Of a stretch of 64,000 nucleotides of DNA, positions 54,153 through 61,478 are shown in pieces. The first letter of the stretch is position 1. Every line of letters starts with the position of its first letter. The position numbers were made by a program, and so were the translations under genes. The DNA comes from Pedosphaera sp. GTDB taxonomy: Bacteria > Verrucomicrobiota > Verrucomicrobiia > Limisphaerales > AAA164-E04. The notes under the pieces were generated by a model. It was not told where the DNA came from and made no database searches. It saw only the letters and a list, made by a program, of their open reading frames with translations. The DNA lies in contig NZFL01000028.1 of assembly GCA_002690655.1 (NCBI GenBank), forward strand, positions 60,695 to 124,694, given 5' to 3'.

Positions 54153-55241
54153 ATGATGAAAGAAACAGTTAAAGTTGGAATCATTGGGTCACAATTCATA
54201 TCGACTATTCATGCGGAGTCCCTGATGCGCTGTCAGTCGGCTGAAATGCTGGCTGTCGCGTCACCTTCAGTTGGGAATGCGAAATCATTTGCAGCGAAAC
54301 ATGATATTCCTCATCACTTTATTGACTACCGTGAACTGCTTGCGATGGCAGAGATTGATATGGTGGTGATCGGGATTCCTAACCATGTACACTGCGAGGC
54401 CGTTGTTGCTGCAGCAGAAGCAGGCAAACACATAGTCATCGAAAAACCGCTTTGTTTGAACATGGAAGAGGCAGATCTGATGGTCGAGGCAGCAAAGAAA
54501 GCAAATGTGAAGTTAATGTATGCCGAAGAGCTGTGCTTCGCACCGAAGTATGTTCGACTAAAACAACTGCTGGACTCCGGGGCCCTTGGTAAACCGACTT
54601 TAATCAAGCAGTCAGAGAAACATGATGGTCCGCATGCCCCACATTTCTGGGACGTAGAGCAAAGTGGCGGTGGCGTGGTGATGGATATGGGTTGTCACGC
54701 CATTGAGTTCTTTCGCTGGATGCTTGGGCGCCCGCCTGTAAAATCAGTTTTCGCACAAATGAGCACTCAAGTTCACACGGATAAGACCGTCGGTGAAGAC
54801 AACGCATTGCTCATCTTAGAATTCGAGGACGGAACAATTGGACTTGCTGAAGAGAGTTGGACGAAACTTGGGGGTATGGACGATCGCGCCGAGGTTCATG
54901 GTTCCGAGGGCGTCGCCTATGCGGATTTGTTGCACGGCAACTCAATCGAAACCTACAGTCAGGGTGGATACGACTATGCAGTTGAGAAAGCTGGCACAAC
55001 GAAGGGCTGGTCGTTCACGATCTATGAAGAAGCATATAACTACGGATTCCATCAGGAAATGGCACATTTTGTTGATTGCGTGCAGAATGACAAGCAACCG
55101 ATCGTTACTGGCGAAGATGCTCGGGAGGTCATGAAAATTATTTTTGCGGCTTACGAATCAGCTCGAACAGGCAGGAAGGTGTCATTGCCTTTTGAAACGG
55201 ACGCGAAAAAACCGATCGATCTTTGGAAACCAAATCGTTGA
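54153..55241 (+). CDS. Gfo/Idh/MocA family oxidoreductase
   Basis: A 362-aa oxidoreductase with VGIIGSQFISTIHAESLM (Rossmann), VVIGIPNHVHCEAVVAAA, IEKPLCLN (EKP motif) and VVMDMGCHAIEFFRWMLG for the catalytic His region. No signal peptide, so cytoplasmic in contrast to the exported partner encoded directly upstream. The start codon adjoins the previous stop (TGA then ATG), with a second ATG right after it. Probably oxidises or epimerises a sugar released by the exported enzyme; substrate unknown. Confidence 0.9.
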   Translation: MMKETVKVGIIGSQFISTIHAESLMRCQSAEMLAVASPSVGNAKSFAAKHDIPHHFIDYRELLAMAEIDMVVIGIPNHVHCEAVVAAAEAGKHIVIEKPLCLNMEEADLMVEAAKKANVKLMYAEELCFAPKYVRLKQLLDSGALGKPTLIKQSEKHDGPHAPHFWDVEQSGGGVVMDMGCHAIEFFRWMLGRPPVKSVFAQMSTQVHTDKTVGEDNALLILEFEDGTIGLAEESWTKLGGMDDRAEVHGSEGVAYADLLHGNSIETYSQGGYDYAVEKAGTTKGWSFTIYEEAYNYGFHQEMAHFVDCVQNDKQPIVTGEDAREVMKIIFAAYESARTGRKVSLPFETDAKKPIDLWKPNR

Positions 55242-55349
55242 GTAAGGTAGTGCAGTAAGGCGGATGTGAGAGCAGTAAGCCTTTGATTACGACATTTCCA
55301 ATTAGTATCCAGGACAAGGAAAACCTCCGAATTGCTCTTGATATGCTGT

Positions 55350-56282
55350 CTATTTACTTCGCCTGATAAAATTGATCACACTGGTTATCATCTGAGCCGA
55401 TGAGTGTTCAAGGTGTGCGGCATGTCCGCTGTCCGGAATGATAACCCATGATCTATCTGGATTGTCGATTTCCCCAAAAAAGAGTGCAAGACTTTCAATT
55501 GGCGCTACGGGATCGTGAACACCATTTATCAGAAGCGTTGGAACCGTAATTTTTTGAGGTTCAAGCTGGGTCCATTCGCTTAGCTTGTTCCAATCCACCA
55601 GTATTGGATCAAGATTCAGAGTAGATGATACATATGCATCTATGACCTTTTGTTCGGTGGAATTTTCCATGAAATCAGATGACGCCCATTCAACTGAGTT
55701 AGGTTCCTGGATGGGTTCCTCTGCAGTGCTTTTCACACCGCCCTCAATTTTGTTATATCGATTGGCATAGGTGTGTTCAATAGGGTGTCCATAAAGGATA
55801 AGTTCCCTGACAAGCTCTGGCCTCTTTTGGACAACAAAATGCGAAACTAATGACCCATAAGAATAACCGAATAGAGTTGGTTTAATCGTGTGTGAATGCC
55901 GTTGAATCACCCATTCAAGCAGCCCAACAACATCACTGAATGCTTTTTCAGGATTGATCCATCCAGAGGCATCTCTTGAAGTATTCCCAAAACCTCTCAT
56001 GTCCATGGCGTATACTTGAAAACCTTTTTGGAGGAATGCATCCATCACTGAAACATTTCCCGACTCAACTTGAAGATCAAAGTTAGGCAAAGCACTAATG
56101 GTTTTGCCATGAATAAGAACAATGACTTCCTTAGCTAAATCATGTTTTTTTTCGTAAACAGCAAATGTGTGATTATTAATTTTTATCCTATGTTCAATCA
56201 TTGGGTTATGAGTCAAGGGTGTTTCACCACTAATTAGGCTAGTGCGCAGAAAAATAAAAATACTTATTATGATGAGTCTCAT
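55350..56282 (-). CDS. Exported alpha/beta hydrolase
   Basis: A 310-aa serine hydrolase with an N-terminal signal peptide (residues about 1-19). It carries VIVLIHGKTIS (oxyanion hole region), GFGNTSRD, the nucleophile elbow GYSYGS, TLLINGVHDPVAP with the acid and DSGHAAHLEH with the histidine. Base composition is more AT-rich than the surrounding genes, and it is flanked by over 400 bases without a gene on the upstream side, so acquisition is possible. Esterase, lipase, haloalkane dehalogenase and epoxide hydrolase relatives cannot be separated. Confidence 0.82.
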   Translation of the reverse strand: MRLIIISIFIFLRTSLISGETPLTHNPMIEHRIKINNHTFAVYEKKHDLAKEVIVLIHGKTISALPNFDLQVESGNVSVMDAFLQKGFQVYAMDMRGFGNTSRDASGWINPEKAFSDVVGLLEWVIQRHSHTIKPTLFGYSYGSLVSHFVVQKRPELVRELILYGHPIEHTYANRYNKIEGGVKSTAEEPIQEPNSVEWASSDFMENSTEQKVIDAYVSSTLNLDPILVDWNKLSEWTQLEPQKITVPTLLINGVHDPVAPIESLALFFGEIDNPDRSWVIIPDSGHAAHLEHSSAQMITSVINFIRRSK

Positions 56283-56692
56283 TTTAATTTTACTTGATAA
56301 ACCCTGTAAAAGGTGGATCTAAAAACTGACTACCCTCCGATACTATGTTTTGCTTATTGTTCGGGCAAGTGGTTAGAATTACCTTGTCCCCACCAACAAT
56401 GAGGTTGCCATATGTTTTTTTTAACCAATGGCACCTCACTACCAATGCGAAGCGGTTTTTAAAATTCAATCCTATGAAAAGTGGGTGTAAAAATTGATAT
56501 TAGCCTGAGAGTTGCCTCAGCTTGCGGGGGATTGCCAGAACAACACCCTGGACAAATGGTCAAATAATGCACATTTAAGAGTTTGTTTGAGATTTAGAAA
56601 AACCATTCAACAGTGAGATCATATTCTTCCTGACACGATCGAGAGAGAAATATCTCTCGAGAAAAGAAGTTGAACTTGGAAGAAATATTAGC
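56283..56692. other. Gene-free stretch upstream of the exported hydrolase
   Basis: AT-rich, no coherent frame, no tRNA or recognised RNA. A perfect 8-bp inverted repeat TCGAGAGA/TCTCTCGA with a six-base loop lies at 56639-56660 but has no T-tract, so it is a possible protein site or processed hairpin rather than a terminator. Confidence 0.4.
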
Positions 56693-57076
56693 TCAATCAC
56701 CCGGGGAAAAGCGTGTTCGGCGCCTTGCCTTTGTCTCAGATCGCCTGCGCTTTGATTCCAGAATGCGGCGTTTAGCCTTGGGTGGGCGAATCCCCTTTTG
56801 TCGCCGCTTTTTCTCCCTTTCCTGTTTTTCGGAATCACGCCGTTCTTTTTTTCGTTGAAGAATCATTTCAGCAAGCAATGCTCGTGCTCGCTGACGATTA
56901 CCAGATTGACTGCGTCCTTGCTGAACCGAGACTTGTAAGCCTGTGGGAAGATGCCTCAGGGTGACACGAGTGGAAACTTTGTTCACGTGCTGCCCTCCAG
57001 GTCCGGCAGATCGACTGAAGATCTCCTCCAGTTCGGACTCATCAAGGACGTTTTTGAATGGACGACTCGTGCTCAT
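56693..57076 (-). CDS. RF-1 domain peptidyl-tRNA hydrolase (ArfB/YaeJ-like)
   Basis: A 127-aa protein with a class I release factor catalytic domain alone: SAGPGGQHVNKVSTRVTL holds the GGQ loop. There are no codon-recognition domains. A Lys/Arg-rich C-terminal tail (RRDSEKQEREKKRRQKG, then RRILESKRRRSETKARRR) fits the ArfB/YaeJ pattern, in which a basic tail enters the empty mRNA channel of a stalled ribosome and the GGQ frees the peptide. The start at 57076 fits ArfB better than the longer frame from 57151. The gene is followed downstream by non-coding DNA. Confidence 0.85.
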   Translation of the reverse strand: MSTSRPFKNVLDESELEEIFSRSAGPGGQHVNKVSTRVTLRHLPTGLQVSVQQGRSQSGNRQRARALLAEMILQRKKERRDSEKQEREKKRRQKGIRPPKAKRRILESKRRRSETKARRRTRFSPGD

Positions 57077-57150
57077 TTCCGTTCGAAATTGACAACTACT
57101 TACCAAGAAATCAACTTCATTTGCATAACGACATGAACATGGTGAGGACA

Positions 57151-57185
57151 AAAAATAAACCCGTCGGAACCATTCCGACGGGTTT
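57151..57185 (-). terminator. Rho-independent terminator of the GreA-type gene
   Basis: A perfect 13-bp stem, AAACCCGTCGGAA (57185-57173 on the minus strand) with TTCCGACGGGTTT (57169-57157), loop TGG, followed on the minus strand by ATTTTTT. It begins 25 bases after the stop of the elongation factor gene. On the plus strand the T-run is weaker, so the direction fits the minus-strand gene. Confidence 0.9.
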
Positions 57186-57209
57186 GAGATTTAAACGAAA
57201 GAGTCGAAT

Positions 57210-59096
57210 TTACTCTGAGACTGTTTCTACAGGAACAGATTGACCGGACTCATCATGCAGACCATGGTGTTTGAATTCATACTCGTGAGAAGCAATTGAA
57301 TTCAAACGATACTTCTTAACCAATTGATCTTGTTCCAGATCGACTTCATCACCAGGTTTTTTCCCGATAAGGATATTGGCTAACGGGGAAAGGTAACTGA
57401 TGATACCATCTTCAGGTTCAGAGTCCCAAGCTCCCAGAATGGTGTAAGTTTCTTCTTTCTGATTTGTAAGATCTGTTACTTTGACTAAGGTCCCGGGGTT
57501 GACCACATCCGTTTGAACCGCAGAAAAATCGGTGCCACGAGCACGTGTAAGATCCGCTTCGAGTTCTGATTTCCGCTTCATGAGAAGTTTCTGCATTTCT
57601 TTAGCAGCCTTGTACTCGTGATTCTCTCGCAAGTCACCATAACTACGCGCAATGGCAATCTCCTTCGAATTTTCAGGAATCTTCTTCTGAACGAGCTGGC
57701 TGTATTCGCCTCTTCGGCGAAGTAGACTGTCCCAAGAAACAAGCAATCCTCGATCTTCGGAAGCAGATTGCTCGCCAGAGATGAGGGTTTGAATAGCTGG
57801 ATAACATTTGACGATGCGTCCAAGTAGCGACCGCTTGTCCATGTCGTCAAAACATGAACTGAATTGCAGGGCACGGGTTAGATCTTTGACCACTTCCAAA
57901 TCAGCCGTCTCGATCAATTCAGGGATCAATTCTTGATCTCCCATGATAAAATCATTCAAACGACTGGTTTTCTTTTCGTTAAACTGGTCACGCTCCATCG
58001 CTGTGATCATGGCACGGAAAACTTCCGGACCAAGAATGTCAGCAAAGGCATCCGATCTGTTTTTCCCCAACCAGAGCAACATCTCGCTGCTTGCTTGATG
58101 CTGATTGACGAGTCGTAAAAGGGTTTCCTTGGCACCTTCATGGCGGTCTTCATCGATGAGGAGATTTACGATTTCTCCAACCAATTTCATCTGAGCATTG
58201 TTCAACAAATCGTGAAAATCCTCTTCCCACTTTTCTTCGTGGTGCATTTTGTAGGATCTCAGGGTCCGCTTGTTGCGCGTTGCAGCCAAGGCATCCATGA
58301 ATGCCGGTAAATCTTCAACCAGATCCCAGACAGCGATGTCTTCAATCTGACCTTCAGCAGCCTCGATTCGCAGCCCCTCCCGCAAGTCATTGCGGGTAAA
58401 AATAGCGTCGAGTACCAATTCGGGCTGATTCTTAATATAATTTGGAATTTCGCCGTCCAGAAGTTGCATGGACTCCTCAAATGCCTCGGTGACATTTTCC
58501 AGATCATCCTGACTTTTCAATACTTCATTTGCGACAGCAAGTTTTGCTTTGAGCCCACGAGCTACTCGGAGATCTCCCAGAAGCCGCTCCTGAAGGGAGG
58601 TAACCTCTTCGTTGAATTCGATGGGATTTGACTTTTTGACCGGCACGCGAAAATGGCCATCTTTTTTAAGTTCCTTGCGAACGGCTTCCCACCACTTGCG
58701 CCAGTCTTCTTCAATGACTTCTGGCACCAGGGCAGCCTGAATCTGGGCGACAGTGGCTTTGCCACCATGACTTTTCAAGACCAGCTTGATTAAATCCATA
58801 TGACTGACAGCAGCCATTTGCTTCAGTCCATCCAAATCAGTAGCCACCTTGACCAGAACATGGTCCTTGGCCAATGGTGTTAGTGATTTGGCTGAAAAAC
58901 CAAGGTCCATTGAATGTCCGGTTTTATCCGGAAAATCAATTAAAAACCGTGAAAACACGGTGTCCACAGTAGTGATTTTGCCCAGCCCCCAAGTGCGATG
59001 GGTGCAATACCCACTTTCTGTCAGTTGCTCCAAGGCATCCAGATCCTTAGATCTGATCTTCCCTTCGGAGGCCAACTTTTCAAATTCCTCTCTCAT
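57210..59096 (-). CDS. GreA-type transcription elongation factor with long N-terminal extension
   Basis: A 628-aa protein in which only the last 160 residues are GreA/GreB-like: a coiled coil with EIAIARSYGDLRENHEYKAAKEMQ (the two acidic residues at the tip are DL-EN-type), then a C-terminal FKBP-like domain with DVVNPGTLVKVTDL and SPLANILIGKKPGDEVDL. GreA is normally about 158 residues. The first 470 residues hold a beta-rich region (GYCTHRTWGLGKITTVDTVF) and a helical array. They may bind polymerase or DNA. Typical of verrucomicrobial GreA relatives to my knowledge, unverified here. GAGGA precedes the ATG by 4 bases. It is divergent from rsmB with only 52 bases between. Confidence 0.85.
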   Translation of the reverse strand: MREEFEKLASEGKIRSKDLDALEQLTESGYCTHRTWGLGKITTVDTVFSRFLIDFPDKTGHSMDLGFSAKSLTPLAKDHVLVKVATDLDGLKQMAAVSHMDLIKLVLKSHGGKATVAQIQAALVPEVIEEDWRKWWEAVRKELKKDGHFRVPVKKSNPIEFNEEVTSLQERLLGDLRVARGLKAKLAVANEVLKSQDDLENVTEAFEESMQLLDGEIPNYIKNQPELVLDAIFTRNDLREGLRIEAAEGQIEDIAVWDLVEDLPAFMDALAATRNKRTLRSYKMHHEEKWEEDFHDLLNNAQMKLVGEIVNLLIDEDRHEGAKETLLRLVNQHQASSEMLLWLGKNRSDAFADILGPEVFRAMITAMERDQFNEKKTSRLNDFIMGDQELIPELIETADLEVVKDLTRALQFSSCFDDMDKRSLLGRIVKCYPAIQTLISGEQSASEDRGLLVSWDSLLRRRGEYSQLVQKKIPENSKEIAIARSYGDLRENHEYKAAKEMQKLLMKRKSELEADLTRARGTDFSAVQTDVVNPGTLVKVTDLTNQKEETYTILGAWDSEPEDGIISYLSPLANILIGKKPGDEVDLEQDQLVKKYRLNSIASHEYEFKHHGLHDESGQSVPVETVSE

Positions 59097-59148
59097 AGTC
59101 CTCGTAAATAGCTCGCTTCAAACGTCGAAATGACATTATTACTCAGCC

Positions 59149-60456
59149 GTGCAACAAAAACCAAGACAAATTGCGGCTCGAATACTTTTCGAATGGGAAG
59201 CAGGCAATCAATTCGCGGAGTCCCTTCTGCGCGAACAGCTCTCTCAATCAAGTCTAAAGCCCATTGACCGCCATATGGTGCAGGAAATGGTCTTTGGAGT
59301 GATCCGTAACATGATCCTGCTGGATAAGTGGATTGATGAAAAAGCAACCCGCCCGCCAGGAAAAACACGCGCGCGCACCATATTGAGGCTTGGGCTTTAT
59401 CAAATTGCATTCATGGATCGTATCCCTGAGCATGCCGCGGTTCATGAGACAGTAGCAACTGCCCGAGATCTCCGCCTGCACTCACAATCAGGATTCATCA
59501 ATGCGATTTTGCGTGGATTCCTGAGAGAAAAAGAAAATTTCCTGAAACGACTTGAGGACTGGAAAACAACGCAGGCGAATATTGCCTACTCGCATCCAAA
59601 TTGGCTTTTCAAGAAATGGAAAAAGCAATTTGGTGACATCGAGGCAAATAAGCTACTTCAGTGGAACAATCAAATCCCCTCATCCTATGCGCGATGGAAT
59701 CCATTGTGTGGAAACCTCGAAGAGCTCGAACTCGCGTGGAATGAAGAAGGAGTAGTTCGCAAAGAGGTTCATTTCCCTTGGAGCGAAGACGCTAAAATAT
59801 ATCGAATCGTTTCATTTCCAAGGCAGCCTGATCAATTGGAGAGCTTTAAAAAAGGACTGTTCTACTTGCAGGATCCAAGTACCTTACTGGCGGTAAATCT
59901 CATCAATGCAAAGCCAGATGAATCCATCCTGGATTCCTGTGCAGCACCGGGTGGGAAAACCTGCGCCATGGCGGTAACGATGAAAAACACCGGAACCATC
60001 GTAGCGGCAGATCCTGATCAAGGTCGATTGAGGCGCCTTTGTGAAAACACGGAACGTCTCGCCGTCTCAAACACCACCGTAACACTCAATGTAAGCAAGG
60101 CTACGCATGATCTACCCTCGTCCTTTGATGCCATCTTGATAGACGCTCCCTGCTCTAACAGTGGCGTCATGCGACGCCGATTGGATGTTCGATGGCGCTT
60201 GTCCGTGCAAGAGATCAAGAGCATCACTGAACAACAAGTGGCTATTCTCAAGGAAAACGCAAACCTATTAAAACCAGGGGGGCGGCTCGTTTACAGCACG
60301 TGCAGTCTGGAACCGGAAGAAAACCATCAAATCGTGGCGCAGTTTCTTGAAGAAAATACCTCTTTCCAAATGGTCGAAGAAAAGCAATTAACGCCCTTTG
60401 AACACGGTGTGGACGGTGCCTATGCAGCCAAGCTCCTACTCAATCAACCTCAATAA
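59149..60456 (+). CDS. rsmB: 16S rRNA (cytosine-967-C5)-methyltransferase RsmB
   Basis: A 435-aa methyltransferase that modifies C967 of 16S rRNA. Residues about 1-135 form a NusB-like domain and the rest the Rossmann-type catalytic domain. SAM-binding: DSCAAPGGKTC near 263. Catalytic cysteines: DAPCSNSG near 331 and STCSLEPEE near 382. The start is GTG at 59149, seven residues before the family pattern PRQIAARILFEWE. Its 3' end overlaps the convergent neighbour by 17 bases. Confidence 0.93.
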   Translation: MQQKPRQIAARILFEWEAGNQFAESLLREQLSQSSLKPIDRHMVQEMVFGVIRNMILLDKWIDEKATRPPGKTRARTILRLGLYQIAFMDRIPEHAAVHETVATARDLRLHSQSGFINAILRGFLREKENFLKRLEDWKTTQANIAYSHPNWLFKKWKKQFGDIEANKLLQWNNQIPSSYARWNPLCGNLEELELAWNEEGVVRKEVHFPWSEDAKIYRIVSFPRQPDQLESFKKGLFYLQDPSTLLAVNLINAKPDESILDSCAAPGGKTCAMAVTMKNTGTIVAADPDQGRLRRLCENTERLAVSNTTVTLNVSKATHDLPSSFDAILIDAPCSNSGVMRRRLDVRWRLSVQEIKSITEQQVAILKENANLLKPGGRLVYSTCSLEPEENHQIVAQFLEENTSFQMVEEKQLTPFEHGVDGAYAAKLLLNQPQ

Positions 60457-61261
60457 GTTGTCCAGAAGCCCAAAGACAAAGTCGTTTCATGATCTCAAGA
60501 TTGTCATCTTTTTCGACTAGATTCCCACCAAGGCCTCTGCCTGCCAGAACAGAATTAATAATCCATCCAGAGTCGGTAACCACAACCAATCTACCTTTAC
60601 CAAAGCCAGCGGCGGCCAAAAGGGCACCTTCCGCATCTCGCATGCCGTTCAGGGGAGGCTGATTGAGATCATTTTTAACAATCCAGTGCTCCACGTTTTT
60701 GGATTCGGTGAGTTGAATCTGATTTCCGGTGTAATACGCCCACTTCAGTCCACCTAGAACAGGGGTGTCTCTCGGGATATTCAAACCTTTGGCATCCGTG
60801 TAATTCTCCGCCCATTGCATTCCAAAGTTATTGAGGAATTGATTGACCTTTTTGGTTTCCAAGTTGTGATTTTCCTGATTTCCCATGATAATGACACCCC
60901 CTCCATTACGAATGAATTGAAGCAATTCTTTACGGTCTGGTGCATCAAGCTTGGCTGGAGGTGGGTTGCCATTGACAGGATGAGCACTTGGATTGGAGAT
61001 CAGGACTAAGTCCACATCCTTTAGTTTTTCTCTGGAAAGACGTGCCGCATGCACCCGAACATCAAAGTCAGCACTCAATTGTTTGATTACTGCGCTGTAA
61101 TTACCATCAGGAAGGTAGCGTTCTTCTCCTTCAGCGTTGTAATAACGACTGTAAAGCAATACCGGTTTACTACCCCCTCCCCTGAGCTCAAAACAGGAGA
61201 GGAACAGGATAGCGCTGCACAAGGAAATTGAGATTTGAACCCTCAGGACGCGTGAGATCAT
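60440..61261 (-). CDS. Exported GATase1/ThuA-like protein
   Basis: A 273-aa protein with an N-terminal signal (residues about 1-27; a cysteine in LFLSC could be a lipoprotein site). The remainder looks like a GATase1-type alpha/beta domain: KPVLLYSRYYNAEGEER, VDLVLISNPSAHPVNG, LLQFIRNGGGVIIMGNQENHN and FGKGRLVVVTDSGWIINSVLAG. This resembles the ThuA-like or GldG/IFT-type exported domains found in PVC and Bacteroidetes proteins linked to sugar metabolism. No catalytic Cys in the usual GATase position is evident. Function unknown. Its 3' end overlaps rsmB by 17 bases on the opposite strand. Confidence 0.6.
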   Translation of the reverse strand: MISRVLRVQISISLCSAILFLSCFELRGGGSKPVLLYSRYYNAEGEERYLPDGNYSAVIKQLSADFDVRVHAARLSREKLKDVDLVLISNPSAHPVNGNPPPAKLDAPDRKELLQFIRNGGGVIIMGNQENHNLETKKVNQFLNNFGMQWAENYTDAKGLNIPRDTPVLGGLKWAYYTGNQIQLTESKNVEHWIVKNDLNQPPLNGMRDAEGALLAAAGFGKGRLVVVTDSGWIINSVLAGRGLGGNLVEKDDNLEIMKRLCLWASGQLIEVD

Positions 61262-61478
61262 GGCATCAGAGTGCCCAAAACATATTTATGAATCCAGTAA
61301 ATTCAAATTTCACGGAAACACTTGATTACGCATGGATTACTCTCCGGCTTCCTTACAAATTCCATTCCATCAGACAATTTCGCACATCCTTTACAAACAC
61401 ATCAAGATGCACCCATGTTCCCATGATTCCGAATAAATGAGTCTTTGATCAAATCAAGAGTATGTGCCAACAGCCTCT

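Noticed and set aside
56639-56660. Perfect 8-bp hairpin as terminator for the RF-1 domain gene
   Set aside because: No T-tract on either strand after the stem; kept only as a note in the gene-free stretch.
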